DNA of 64,000 bases from a virus. The notes under the pieces are model-generated. The model was not told where the DNA came from. It did not search any database and saw only the letters and a list, made by a program, of their open reading frames with translations. This document shows positions 8,830 through 17,392 of the stretch, piece by piece (positions within the stretch are counted from its first letter, which is position 1; every line of letters starts with the position of its first letter). The stretch spans positions 151,028 to 215,027 of the IMG/VR virus record IMGVR_UViG_3300046804_003469; one strand, 5' to 3'. The position numbers and the translations under genes were made by a program.

Positions 8830-9381
8830 ATGACTCATAGACCAGTTGGAGCTGGTGTTTCAATCGCCACTTCCATAACTTCAGCACAATCAAGTGCATT
8901 TACATGCCAATCAAATGCAATTCGTTTAGTTGCATCTGGTGCTGGTGCATTTGTTGCGATTGGCACAAATCCAACTGCAACTACTTCAGATTATTATATT
9001 CCAGCAAATACTGCAGCAGTTCTCACTCTTGATATTGGTTCACAAAGAGTAGTTGGTGTTACTACTGGAACAACCACAATTATAGATTTTCCAGAAGGAA
9101 CTGGTTCACCATTTGATGTTGGAGAAACAGTAACTTTGACTGCATCAAGTCAAACATATTATAACTTCACTCATGCAACTGTTGCTTCAGTAAATAATTC
9201 TTCTGGGGTTGGTGGTTATTATTCCACAAGAATTGTAGTAAATGCCAATACTAGTGGGATTGTAACAGCATTTACTGATGCAGATACGACTTTAAGAAAA
9301 TCATTAAAAGTTGCAGCTAGAACCGATACTGGAACTGGTACACTTTATGCACAACAAATTCAAGTTACAGGACAGGCATAA
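8830..9381 (+). CDS. Putative virion decoration protein
   Basis: This 183-residue protein is dominated by Thr, Ala, Gly and Val, with alternating small and branched residues typical of beta-rich virion surface proteins. No enzymatic motif, signal peptide or coiled coil is visible. It has its own late-type box upstream and sits just before the prohead protease gene, inside the head cluster. Decoration of the capsid is a guess from context and composition. Its style resembles the 245-residue protein at 41574-42311, though I cannot show homology by eye. Confidence 0.55.
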   Translation: MTHRPVGAGVSIATSITSAQSSAFTCQSNAIRLVASGAGAFVAIGTNPTATTSDYYIPANTAAVLTLDIGSQRVVGVTTGTTTIIDFPEGTGSPFDVGETVTLTASSQTYYNFTHATVASVNNSSGVGGYYSTRIVVNANTSGIVTAFTDADTTLRKSLKVAARTDTGTGTLYAQQIQVTGQA

Positions 9382-9382
9382 A

Positions 9383-10030
9383 ATGAAACTTATCAGAGAA
9401 GAAATAGAAAAAGTAAAAGTTATTACCGAAGAAAAAAACGGTAAGAAAAATCTTTATATTCAAGGTGTGTTCCTCCAAAGTGAGTGTGTAAACCGCAATG
9501 GAAGGATGTATCCTTTTTCAATTATGGAAAGGGAAGTAAAAAGATATAATGAAAACTATGTTCAAAAAGGTAGAGCATTAGGTGAACTTGGACATCCTGA
9601 TGGTCCAACCGTCAATCTCGATAGAGTATCTCATAAAATTGTAGAACTCTATCAAAAAGGAAATAACTTTATTGGTAAAGCACAAATTTTATCCACTCCA
9701 ATGGGTAAAATTGCAGAAGCACTTTTAGGTGATGGTGTTACTTTGGGTGTTTCTTCTCGTGGTATTGGTTCTTTAAAAGAGAATCATAAAGGGTATAAAG
9801 AAGTTGGTGAAGATTTTATGCTTGCAACTGCAGCAGATATTGTTGCAGATCCTTCTGCTCCTGATGCTTTTGTTCAGGGAATCATGGAAGGAGTTGAGTG
9901 GGTTTGGAATAATGGAATTCTTGAGCAAAGAGTTCAAGGATTTAAAACAAAGATAGATAGATTAGCAAGATCAAGACAACTTGAAGAGAATAAATTAAAC
10001 CTCTTCAATGAATTTCTTGCAAATTTATAA
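9383..10030 (+). CDS. 21: Prohead core protease (gp21)
   Basis: This 215-residue serine protease cleaves scaffold, capsid and internal proteins after (Leu/Ile)-x-Glu during head maturation. The herpes-type catalytic residues are readable: His71 in GELGHPDGP and Ser124 or Ser125 in GVSSRG. T4 gp21 is 212 residues. The start is placed at ATG 9383, one base after the preceding stop; upstream in-frame codons overlap that gene and would add a non-homologous tail. Candidate substrates in this window include gp22, gp23 and several proteins with FIxE-type N-termini. Confidence 0.95.
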   Translation: MKLIREEIEKVKVITEEKNGKKNLYIQGVFLQSECVNRNGRMYPFSIMEREVKRYNENYVQKGRALGELGHPDGPTVNLDRVSHKIVELYQKGNNFIGKAQILSTPMGKIAEALLGDGVTLGVSSRGIGSLKENHKGYKEVGEDFMLATAADIVADPSAPDAFVQGIMEGVEWVWNNGILEQRVQGFKTKIDRLARSRQLEENKLNLFNEFLANL

Positions 10031-10032
10031 TT

Positions 10033-10040
10033 TATAAATA
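10033..10040 (+). promoter_or_regulatory. Late promoter (TATAAATA) for gene 22
   Basis: A perfect TATAAATA box lies 38 bases before the scaffold ATG. GGAGAG near 10068 is the ribosome site. Confidence 0.75.
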
Positions 10041-10078
10041 AATATAGATTAAATTACTAGGTTAATCGGAGAGTTCAA

Positions 10079-11308
10079 ATGTCTCGTGGAGATTTACAAG
10101 AAATGGAAGTAGGCACTAAGCAATCCAAAACCGCTGTCAATGCAAATGCTAAGGCAGGGGATGCAATGCCAAAATTATCAGGAAATCTTCCTGATGGACA
10201 AACAGGAAGTTGGGAAGATCTTGGTGGACCAGATCCTTCCAACTATCGTCCAGATGATGATTCAGCAAAACTGAAGACACCTGGAGCAACTCTGAAGCAA
10301 GTCAGAGATGTTGTTAACAAGGGTGCTAAGGGTGCTGATCCAATGAAAGGTCTTAAGAAAGAAGACGCTGATTATGATGAGGACGAAGAACTCTTAGAAG
10401 GTAAGTACGAAGAAGAGGAAGAGGAGGAAGAAGAGGAAGAGGAAGAAGAAGGTGGTAAGAAAAAAGGTAAGAAAAAAGTAGCAGAAGCTAAAGAGGAAGA
10501 GGAGGAAGAGGAGGAAGAAGAGGAAGAGGAGGAAGAAGAGGAAGAGGATGGTGAGAAGAAAGGTAAAAAGAAAATGGAAGAAGACTTCAACATCGATGAA
10601 GATGTTGATGCTCTCGTAGGTGGTGAAGATCTTTCCGAAGAATTTAAGGAAAGAGCAAAAGTTATTTTTGAGGCTGCATTAAGAAGCAAGGTTTCTGAAA
10701 TTCAAGAAGCACTTGAAGTGCAGTATGAAGAAAGACTCATCGAAGAAGTTTCTGAAATCAAAGCAGAACTTCAAGAAAGAGTCGATGCATACCTTGAGTA
10801 TGTTTCTGAAGAATGGATGTCAGAAAATGAACTGGCAGTTGAGCACGGACTCAAATCCGAAATGACCGAATCATTCCTTTCAGGAATGAAGGATCTTTTT
10901 GAAGCACATTATGTATCAATCCCTGAAGATAAATATGATGTTCTTGAGAGCATGGTAGAAAAACTTGATGACATGGAGACAAAACTCAACGAGCAAATCG
11001 AGAAAAATATCCATTTAAACAAGCGTCTCGCAGAGTCGGTTGCTGATGGAATCTTTGAACAAGTTTCTGAAGGTCTTGCGGCTACTCAGAAAGATAAGCT
11101 CGCTTCACTTGCCGAAAGTGTTGAGTTTGAAAGTGAAGAAGAATATCGTGAAAAACTGGAGACATTAAGGGAATCGTATTTCCCTTCAAGAGGAGCTTCT
11201 CCATCAACTAAAGCTGATACCCTTTCAGAGGGCGTAAGCATTGCTCCTGAGTCATACACAGGTTCAATGGCTGCTTATTTGAAAACTCTTTCAGCATTTA
11301 GTAAATAA
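10079..11308 (+). CDS. 22: Prohead scaffold core protein (gp22)
   Basis: This 409-residue scaffold directs assembly of the capsid shell and is later cut out by gp21. The C-terminal half is helical and acidic, with coiled-coil character (FKERAKVIFEAALRSKVSEI, then IEEVSEIKAELQERVDAYLE), as in T4 gp22. The N-terminal half differs: it is extended and contains two almost pure glutamate tracts of 14 and 18 residues separated by a Lys-rich linker (GGKKKGKKK). T4 gp22 is 269 residues, so this protein is about 140 residues longer. It lies between the protease and capsid genes, as expected. Confidence 0.93.
   Translation: MSRGDLQEMEVGTKQSKTAVNANAKAGDAMPKLSGNLPDGQTGSWEDLGGPDPSNYRPDDDSAKLKTPGATLKQVRDVVNKGAKGADPMKGLKKEDADYDEDEELLEGKYEEEEEEEEEEEEEEGGKKKGKKKVAEAKEEEEEEEEEEEEEEEEEEDGEKKGKKKMEEDFNIDEDVDALVGGEDLSEEFKERAKVIFEAALRSKVSEIQEALEVQYEERLIEEVSEIKAELQERVDAYLEYVSEEWMSENELAVEHGLKSEMTESFLSGMKDLFEAHYVSIPEDKYDVLESMVEKLDDMETKLNEQIEKNIHLNKRLAESVADGIFEQVSEGLAATQKDKLASLAESVEFESEEEYREKLETLRESYFPSRGASPSTKADTLSEGVSIAPESYTGSMAAYLKTLSAFSK
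10409..10546 (+). repeat. GAA/GAG trinucleotide tracts coding poly-Glu in gene 22
   Basis: Two runs of GAA and GAG codons, 14 codons at 10409-10450 and 18 codons at 10493-10546, are separated by a GGT/AAG-rich linker. A third Lys-rich GEKKGKKK segment follows. The pattern suggests slippage or expansion of a simple repeat within the scaffold gene. Confidence 0.9.
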
Positions 11309-11367
11309 TTGAATTTAATATAATTCAAACCCAAAAAACAAACACTTAGTAAAAAAGGTAAAAGCAA

Positions 11368-12804
11368 ATGTTCCATTCCGAGCATCTGCAGGAAAAGTGG
11401 GCACCACTCTTAGACTATCAGGGTCTTGATCCAATCAAAGATTCTCATCGTAGAGCTGTAACCGCTGTCCTGCTCGAAAACCAAGAGAAATTCTTAAGAG
11501 AGCAATCTGCTTTCGATAACGGTTCCATGAGTATGCTCATGGAGTCCCCAACCAATAGTGCAAACGCTGCTGGCGCAACAGGTGGATTTGGCGGCGGCGC
11601 TGCTGCTGGCGGTCCTACTGCTGGTTTTGATCCAGTTCTGATTTCACTCATTCGTCGTTCAATGCCTAACTTGGTCGCTTATGACCTCGCTGGCGTTCAA
11701 CCAATGAGTGGTCCTACTGGACTCATCTTCGCAATGCGTTCACGTTATACCAATCAAAACGGTACTGAGACATTCTTCAACGAAGTAGATACTGCATTCT
11801 CAGGTCAGAATGCTGGTGGTACTCTTGTTGGATTTGCTGACACTAGTGCTGGTATTGGTACAACTGCACAGTCTGGTTCTAACCCATCAATTCTGAACCC
11901 AACTGCTAGTGCATCACAAACCGATTATAACGTCGGTGAAGGTATGCTCACTGGCGATTCAGAAAATCTTGATGGTAACAGCACTGGTGCTTTCAACCAG
12001 ATGGCATTCTCAATCGAGAAAGTCACTGTTACTGCACGTTCAAGAGCACTGAAAGCCGAGTATTCATTAGAACTCGCACAAGACCTCAAGGCAATCCATG
12101 GTCTGAACGCTGAGGCTGAGTTAGCAAACATTCTCTCAACCGAGATTCTTGCTGAAATCAACCGTGAAGTTATCAGAACCATCTACAAGATTGCTGAACA
12201 GGGTGCTGTAGAAAATACCGCAACTGCTGGTGTATTCGACCTCGACGTTGATTCAAACGGTCGTTGGTCAGTTGAGAAGTTCAAGGGTCTTCTGTTCCAG
12301 ATCGAAAGAGACGCAAACAGAATCGCTCAGAGAACTCGTAGAGGAAAGGGTAACATCATCATGTGCTCTGCTGACGTTGCTTCAGCACTGACCATGGCTG
12401 GTGTTCTCGATTACACCCCTGCGCTCAATGCTAACCTCAATGTTGATGACACTGGTAACACCTTCGCTGGTGTTCTCCAAGGTCGTTACAGAGTTTATAT
12501 CGACCCATATGCTGCAAACCTTGCTGCTGATAACAGCGGTCTCGCACAGGGCACCAACCAATACTACGTTGTTGGTTATAAGGGTTCCAGCCCATATGAT
12601 GCTGGTCTCTTCTATTGCCCATATGTTCCTCTCCAAATGGTACGTGCCGTTGGTGAGAACTCCTTCCAGCCCAAGATTGGCTTCAAGACCCGTTACGGTA
12701 TTGTTGCTAACCCATTTGCTGAAGGTACAACCCAAGGTCTCGGCAGACTCAAAGTTAACGCAAACCGTTACTACAGAAGAGTTGCTATCAAGAACCTCAT
12801 GTGA
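11368..12804 (+). CDS. 23: Major capsid protein (gp23)
   Basis: This 478-residue protein is the main shell subunit with a HK97-type fold. The N-terminal region up to about residue 59 should be removed by gp21 at Leu-Met-Glu before SPTNSANAAG. Characteristic stretches are LIRRSMPNLVAYDLAGVQPM, then AEYSLELAQDLKAIHGL and ERDANRIAQRTRRGKGN. T4 gp23 is 521 residues. The gene is visibly more GC-rich and codon-biased than its neighbours, as expected for the most abundant phage protein. A strong terminator follows directly. Confidence 0.98.
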   Translation: MFHSEHLQEKWAPLLDYQGLDPIKDSHRRAVTAVLLENQEKFLREQSAFDNGSMSMLMESPTNSANAAGATGGFGGGAAAGGPTAGFDPVLISLIRRSMPNLVAYDLAGVQPMSGPTGLIFAMRSRYTNQNGTETFFNEVDTAFSGQNAGGTLVGFADTSAGIGTTAQSGSNPSILNPTASASQTDYNVGEGMLTGDSENLDGNSTGAFNQMAFSIEKVTVTARSRALKAEYSLELAQDLKAIHGLNAEAELANILSTEILAEINREVIRTIYKIAEQGAVENTATAGVFDLDVDSNGRWSVEKFKGLLFQIERDANRIAQRTRRGKGNIIMCSADVASALTMAGVLDYTPALNANLNVDDTGNTFAGVLQGRYRVYIDPYAANLAADNSGLAQGTNQYYVVGYKGSSPYDAGLFYCPYVPLQMVRAVGENSFQPKIGFKTRYGIVANPFAEGTTQGLGRLKVNANRYYRRVAIKNLM

Positions 12805-12825
12805 TTCATCACACAAAGGTCTCTG

Positions 12826-12851
12826 GGGTGCCGAAAGGCACCCTTTTTTTT
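12826..12851 (+). terminator. Intrinsic terminator after gene 23
   Basis: GGGTGCC, a GAAA loop and GGCACCC form a perfect 7-bp stem (12826-12832/12837-12843), followed by a run of eight or more T. TCTAAATA at 12853-12860, directly after the T run, may be a variant late promoter for the next gene. Confidence 0.92.
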
Positions 12852-12869
12852 ATCTAAATATTTAAAAAA

Positions 12870-13433
12870 ATGGCAACGAGTAACGCATTTAAAAATCAGA
12901 TACAAAATAGAAACTTTCTTTCCCCAGTTGGATTTAAGTTTTTATTGAATAGAGCACCTAAAGTTGCATTCTTTAGCAATTCAGCAAATGTTCCTGGAAT
13001 GACTCTTGGAACAGCAATTCAACCAACATATTTAAAAGATATTGATGTTCCTGGTGATAAAATTACATTTCAAGATTTTTCTTTAAGATTTTTAGTTGAT
13101 GAAAATCTTGAGAATTATTTGGAAATACAACATTGGATGAGAGGTCTTGGATATCCAGAATCTTTAGAAGAAATTTATAATTTACAATCAGAAAATAAAA
13201 TTGGAACTACCAGTTCAAAATTAATGGATATATTTTCTGACGGAACTTTGCAAATTTTAACAAGTAGTAATAATTTAAATTTTCAAGTAAAATTCAAAGA
13301 TTTATTTCCAGTAGATTTGTCAAATCTCGAATTTGATGCTACGGATACTGATATTGAATACTTTACAGCACAAGTCACTTTCAAGTATACTATTTACAAT
13401 ATAACTGATTTAAATGGAAATGTTTTAGCATGA
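12870..13433 (+). CDS. Tail-tube-fold protein, probably gp3 tail completion protein
   Basis: This 187-residue protein shares the tube-fold pattern with gp19: SANVPGMTLGTAIQ, then VPGDKITFQDFSLRFLVDENLENYLEIQHWM. In cyanomyoviruses the gene after 23 is usually called gp3, the proximal tail sheath stabiliser. T4 gp3 is 176 residues, a similar size. The T4 baseplate tube initiator gp54 has the same fold and is the main alternative, but it is longer. The last codon overlaps the uvsY start (ATGA). I am sure of the tube-like fold and less sure of the gene number. Confidence 0.72.
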   Translation: MATSNAFKNQIQNRNFLSPVGFKFLLNRAPKVAFFSNSANVPGMTLGTAIQPTYLKDIDVPGDKITFQDFSLRFLVDENLENYLEIQHWMRGLGYPESLEEIYNLQSENKIGTTSSKLMDIFSDGTLQILTSSNNLNFQVKFKDLFPVDLSNLEFDATDTDIEYFTAQVTFKYTIYNITDLNGNVLA

Positions 13434-13867
13434 GTATTGATCTTGATACTATTCAAAAAATGTGGGAAAAAGATTCCCAAATTGATCCAGATAATTTACA
13501 CACAGAATCTTTAAATATTCCAGTTTTACACGCAAAATATTTTGATTTGTATAATACACTGGTTCTTTTGAGAAAGAGAGCAGAACAACAAAGAAAAAAT
13601 ATTCGCCATGAAAGATATGAATATTATACAGGAAAAGCAGATCCAGAAGTTTATGTAGAAGATCCTTTTCCTAAAAAAATTAGAGATAAAGATACACTTC
13701 AAAAATATCTTGATGCAGATAATAAATTATCTCAGGTTAATCTTAAAATAGAGTATTATGAAACTATGATAAATTACTTAGAGAGTATTCTTAAAGTAAT
13801 TCAAAATAGAACTTACCAAATTAAGAATGCTGTTGAATTCATTAAATTCCAGGCAGGATATGGTTGA
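13430..13867 (+). CDS. uvsY: UvsY recombination mediator
   Basis: This 145-residue helical protein matches T4 UvsY (137 residues) in size and in the central motif LLRKRAEQQRKNIRHERYEYYTGKA-like basic helix. UvsY loads the UvsX recombinase onto single-stranded DNA coated with the phage SSB. The start overlaps the preceding stop by four bases, and its own stop overlaps the uvsW start, so the three genes are translationally coupled. The uvsY-uvsW pairing after gene 23 is typical of cyanophages. Confidence 0.85.
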   Translation: MSIDLDTIQKMWEKDSQIDPDNLHTESLNIPVLHAKYFDLYNTLVLLRKRAEQQRKNIRHERYEYYTGKADPEVYVEDPFPKKIRDKDTLQKYLDADNKLSQVNLKIEYYETMINYLESILKVIQNRTYQIKNAVEFIKFQAGYG

Positions 13868-15359
13868 TACAGTTAACTTAGTTATCAGTAAATCTAACGA
13901 AGTTTTTTTAAAGATAAAAACAGAACCTCATATTGAATATGAATTAAGAGATCACTTCAAATTTGAAGTTCCTAATGCAAAGTTTATGCCTCAATATAGA
14001 GGTAGAAATTGGAATGGAGAAATACATTTATTTGATATGAGATCCAAGCAAATTTATGTGGGTCTCTTAGATAAAATTGTAAATTTTTGCGAGCAATATG
14101 GTTATTCATATAAATTTGAAGATAATAAATTTTATGGACAACCTTTTGAAATTAATGAGAATATCTCATACGAGGGTGTAAAAGATTACATGCAATCTAT
14201 TTGTACTCATTCTCCACGGCAGTATCAAATAGAGGGAGTATACGACGCTCTACGACATAACCGAAAATTATTGATATCACCCACAGCCTCAGGAAAATCC
14301 TTGATGATTTATTCCCTCGTAAGGTATTATGTAGATAAAGGACAAAAAATTCTTCTAGTTGTTCCAACGACATCTTTGGTAGAACAGATGTACAAGGATT
14401 TCCAAGATTATAGTTGGGATGCTGAGTCATATTGTCATCGTATTTACTCTGGTAGAGAGAAAACAAATGAACATTCTGTAACTATTACAACGTGGCAATC
14501 TGTATATAAGTTAGAACGTTCATTCTTTGAAGATTATAATGTGATTATAGGAGATGAAGCACATTTATTCAAGAGTAAGTCTCTGATTGAGATTATGACT
14601 AAGTTGCATCATGCAAAATATAGATTTGGATTTACAGGAACTCTTGATGGTACACAAACCCATAAATGGGTGCTTGAAGGATTATTTGGTCCTTCATATA
14701 AAGTTACTAAGACTGCTGAATTGATGGAACAAGGACATCTTTCTCAATTAGACATTAGATGTTTAGTTCTTAAACATTCACCTCAAAAATTTGAAACTTA
14801 TGAAGATGAAATTCAATATCTAATTTCCCATGATCAAAGAAATAAATTTATTACTAATTTAACTCTTGATTTGAAAGGTAATACTCTTGTTTTATTTTCA
14901 AGAGTAGAGTCTCATGGAGCAATACTTTTTGAAAGAATAAATAACAATAAGCGAGATGATCGTAAAGTATTTTTCATTCATGGAAAAGTGGATGCTGAAG
15001 AAAGAGAATTGGTAAGAGAAATTACTGAAAAAGAAAATAATGCAATTATTGTTGCATCATATGGGACATTCAGTACTGGTGTCAATATTAAAAATTTACA
15101 TAATGTTATTTTTGCATCACCAAGTAAATCAAGAATTAGAAATCTACAAAGCATTGGAAGAGTTTTAAGAAAAGGAAAAAATAAAACTAAAGCAATGCTA
15201 TATGATATTTCTGATGATTGTTCATATAACTCAAGAAAAAATTATACATTAAATCATTTTATAGAAAGAATCAAAATTTATAACGAAGAAAATTTTAACT
15301 ATGAAATTATTACTATTCAATTAAAAAGTAAGTTGGAGGGTATGTTAAATGGGAATTGA
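13860..15359 (+). CDS. uvsW: UvsW superfamily 2 helicase
   Basis: This 499-residue ATPase unwinds R-loops, D-loops and branched DNA and helps switch from origin-dependent to recombination-dependent replication. The start at 13860 matches the T4 N-terminus in spacing (FEVPNAKFMPQYRGRNWNGEIHLFD). SF2 motifs read as SPTASGKSLMIY (motif I), GDEAHLF (motif II, DEAH), FTGTL (motif III), SYGTFSTGVN (motif V) and QSIGRVLRKG (motif VI). T4 UvsW is 503 residues. The end overlaps the next gene by 11 bases. Confidence 0.96.
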   Translation: MVDTVNLVISKSNEVFLKIKTEPHIEYELRDHFKFEVPNAKFMPQYRGRNWNGEIHLFDMRSKQIYVGLLDKIVNFCEQYGYSYKFEDNKFYGQPFEINENISYEGVKDYMQSICTHSPRQYQIEGVYDALRHNRKLLISPTASGKSLMIYSLVRYYVDKGQKILLVVPTTSLVEQMYKDFQDYSWDAESYCHRIYSGREKTNEHSVTITTWQSVYKLERSFFEDYNVIIGDEAHLFKSKSLIEIMTKLHHAKYRFGFTGTLDGTQTHKWVLEGLFGPSYKVTKTAELMEQGHLSQLDIRCLVLKHSPQKFETYEDEIQYLISHDQRNKFITNLTLDLKGNTLVLFSRVESHGAILFERINNNKRDDRKVFFIHGKVDAEERELVREITEKENNAIIVASYGTFSTGVNIKNLHNVIFASPSKSRIRNLQSIGRVLRKGKNKTKAMLYDISDDCSYNSRKNYTLNHFIERIKIYNEENFNYEIITIQLKSKLEGMLNGN

Positions 15360-15741
15360 AGATGATTTTTATGCTACAGTTAAATTAAAGACAGGTGAAG
15401 AAATATTTGCTAAAGTTGCTGCATCTGAAGAGGAAGATAGAACTTTACTGATTGTATCTAATCCTATTATGATTTCTGAAATTAAAACAAGAAATGGAAT
15501 TGGATACAAAGTAGAACCTTGGTTGAAAACAACTAATGACGATATGTTTGTTATTAATTTAGATGATGTTCTTACTATGAGTGAATCATCAGATATAGAA
15601 ATAATTTCAATGTATCAATCTTATCTAAGACAAACTTATAAACTTAGAAATAAAGAAGCGAAGCTTGATAGAAGAATGGGATATATCTCTAATATAAATG
15701 ATGCTAAAGAGATCTTAGAGAAACTTTATAAGAGTAACTAA
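15349..15741 (+). CDS. Sm-like fold protein, paralogue 1
   Basis: This 130-residue protein has the pattern of a phage LSm-like domain: a first strand pair (FYATVKLKTGEEIFAKV), a middle block (LLIVSNPIMI), then YKVEPWLKTTNDDMFVINLDDVLTM and a helical tail. The same order of elements, including the PW...V(I/L)T core, is found in the two adjacent proteins at 30050 and 30351. GGAGG lies about 10 bases before the start, which overlaps uvsW. RNA binding is plausible from the fold, but no RNA partner can be named. Confidence 0.65.
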   Translation: MGIEDDFYATVKLKTGEEIFAKVAASEEEDRTLLIVSNPIMISEIKTRNGIGYKVEPWLKTTNDDMFVINLDDVLTMSESSDIEIISMYQSYLRQTYKLRNKEAKLDRRMGYISNINDAKEILEKLYKSN

Positions 15742-15800
15742 AGCTCTTAAGCTGTTCCCTCAAAGCCAGACAAACCTAGTCTACAGTATTTGTAAAGGTC

Positions 15801-15829
15801 TTGTCAAGCGTTCATCTCAGTGTTATAAT
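15801..15829 (+). promoter_or_regulatory. Sigma-70-type promoter for gene 55
   Basis: TTGTCA (15801-15806), a 17-base spacer and a perfect TATAAT (15824-15829) lie 27 bases before the gp55 ATG. The host sigma factor could therefore transcribe the late sigma gene early. Confidence 0.88.
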
Positions 15830-15856
15830 TCCTACATTATAAATTAAATAATATAG

Positions 15857-16351
15857 ATGATCACAACAACAGTTATGACCAAAAGAAAGAGGTCAGAGCA
15901 TTACGTCAACAACAAAGAGTTTTTAGCAGCACTTATTGCTTATCGTGAAAGTGTTGATCTTGCTGCCATTCGTGGAGAACCAAAACCACGTATTACAAAT
16001 TATATTGGTGAATGCTTTCTTAAGATTGCAACACATCTTTCCTTTAAACCAAATTTTGTGAATTACATGTTTAAGGAAGATATGATTTGTGATGGTATTG
16101 AAAATTGTATCCAATACATTCATAATTTTAATCCAGAGAAATCTCAGAATCCCTTTGCTTACTTTACTCAAATTATCAACTATGCTTTTTTGAGAAGAAT
16201 TCAAAAAGAGAAAAAGCAATTAGAAATCAAAAATAAAATTCTTGAAAGAACTGGATTTGATCAGGTCTTTGATGACTCATCGGTTGACGGATCTAACTAT
16301 TCAGATTATAATTCAATCAAGGATGCCATCTATTCTAAACTTCGGTACTGA
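15857..16351 (+). CDS. 55: Late-transcription sigma factor (gp55)
   Basis: This 164-residue protein directs host RNA polymerase to TATAAATA late promoters. It resembles a short sigma-70 region 2: FKPNFVNYMFKEDMICDGIENCIQYIHNFNPEKSQNPFAYFTQI is the core helix and -10 recognition segment in two blocks, and a basic helix INYAFLRRIQKEKKQ follows. T4 gp55 is 185 residues. An alternative ATG lies at 15875, and no clear ribosome site chooses between them. Its stop touches the gp47 ATG, coupling it to 47 and 46, as in other cyanophages. Confidence 0.93.
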   Translation: MITTTVMTKRKRSEHYVNNKEFLAALIAYRESVDLAAIRGEPKPRITNYIGECFLKIATHLSFKPNFVNYMFKEDMICDGIENCIQYIHNFNPEKSQNPFAYFTQIINYAFLRRIQKEKKQLEIKNKILERTGFDQVFDDSSVDGSNYSDYNSIKDAIYSKLRY

Positions 16352-17392
16352 ATGAAAATAGCAATTATCACAGACCAACATTTTGGTGCTAGAAAAAATT
16401 CAAAACTTTTTCACGATTATTTTTTACAATTTTATAATGACATATTTTTTCCTACTTTAGAAAAGGAAGGAATTACTACTGTCGTTGATATGGGTGATAC
16501 ATTTGATAGTCGTAAAGGAATTGATTTTTCTGCTCTTGCTTGGGCAAAAGATAATTACTACGATAAACTTAAATCTTTAGGATGTAAAGTTTATACAATT
16601 GTTGGAAATCATACGGCGTATTATAAAAACACAAACGACGTAAATGCTGTAGACCTGTTGTTGAGAGAATATAAAAATGTAGAGATAGTTTCTCATCCAT
16701 CTGAGTTTATTCTTGATAATCTTAAAGTTCTTTTCATTCCATGGATTAATCAAGAAAATGAGCAGAAGACAATGCAACTGATTAGAAATACAGAATCAAC
16801 AGTTGCTATGGGTCATTTGGAGTTAAATGGATTTTCTCCTTATCGTGGTCATACTATGGATGGAGGAATGGATCCAACTATTTTTGATAGATTTGAAAGA
16901 GTTTTTTCTGGTCATTATCATACTCGATCAACAAATGGTAAGATTTTTTATCTGGGTAATCCATATGAGATATATTGGAACGACGTAAATGATACTCGGG
17001 GATTTACTATTTTTGATACGGATACGTTAGAACATACTTCAGTAGATAATCCATATCAAATGTTTCATAACATTTATTATGAAGATACTCCGTATCAGAT
17101 GTTTGATACAAGATCTTATCAAAATAAAATTATTAGAGTTATTGTTAGAAAAAAATCAGATAGTAAAAAATTTGAAAAATTTATAGATAAACTCTATAGT
17201 GCAAACGTTTTTGAGTTAAAGGTAGTAGAAAATTTTCAAGTTAAAGAATCTGAAGAATTTGAAGCATTTGAAAGTGAAGATACTATCTCTATTTTGAATA
17301 GATATATAAAAGAGTCTGAAATTGAATTGGATAAATCAATTATTCAAGATATCATTCAAGAAGTTTATAAGGAAGCATGTGAGATGGTATAA
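16352..17392 (+). CDS. 47: Recombination endonuclease subunit gp47 (Mre11-like)
   Basis: This 346-residue metallophosphatase is the nuclease subunit of the gp46/gp47 complex, which resects DNA ends and degrades host DNA. Metal-binding motifs are in order: ITDQHFGA (Asp8, His10), DMGDTFDSRK, IVGNHTAYY, AMGHLEL and FSGHYHTRS. T4 gp47 is 339 residues. It begins immediately after the gp55 stop and ends one base before a small DUF3110-like gene that separates it from 46. Confidence 0.96.
   Translation: MKIAIITDQHFGARKNSKLFHDYFLQFYNDIFFPTLEKEGITTVVDMGDTFDSRKGIDFSALAWAKDNYYDKLKSLGCKVYTIVGNHTAYYKNTNDVNAVDLLLREYKNVEIVSHPSEFILDNLKVLFIPWINQENEQKTMQLIRNTESTVAMGHLELNGFSPYRGHTMDGGMDPTIFDRFERVFSGHYHTRSTNGKIFYLGNPYEIYWNDVNDTRGFTIFDTDTLEHTSVDNPYQMFHNIYYEDTPYQMFDTRSYQNKIIRVIVRKKSDSKKFEKFIDKLYSANVFELKVVENFQVKESEEFEAFESEDTISILNRYIKESEIELDKSIIQDIIQEVYKEACEMV

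Noticed and set aside
10372-10689. Minus-strand open frame coding poly-Ser
   Set aside because: It is the exact antisense of the poly-Glu tracts of gene 22; the GAA/GAG repeat keeps it open.
12382-12865. Long open frames on both strands over the end of gene 23
   Set aside because: They overlap the well-supported capsid gene in other frames and arise from its codon bias; one runs through the terminator.
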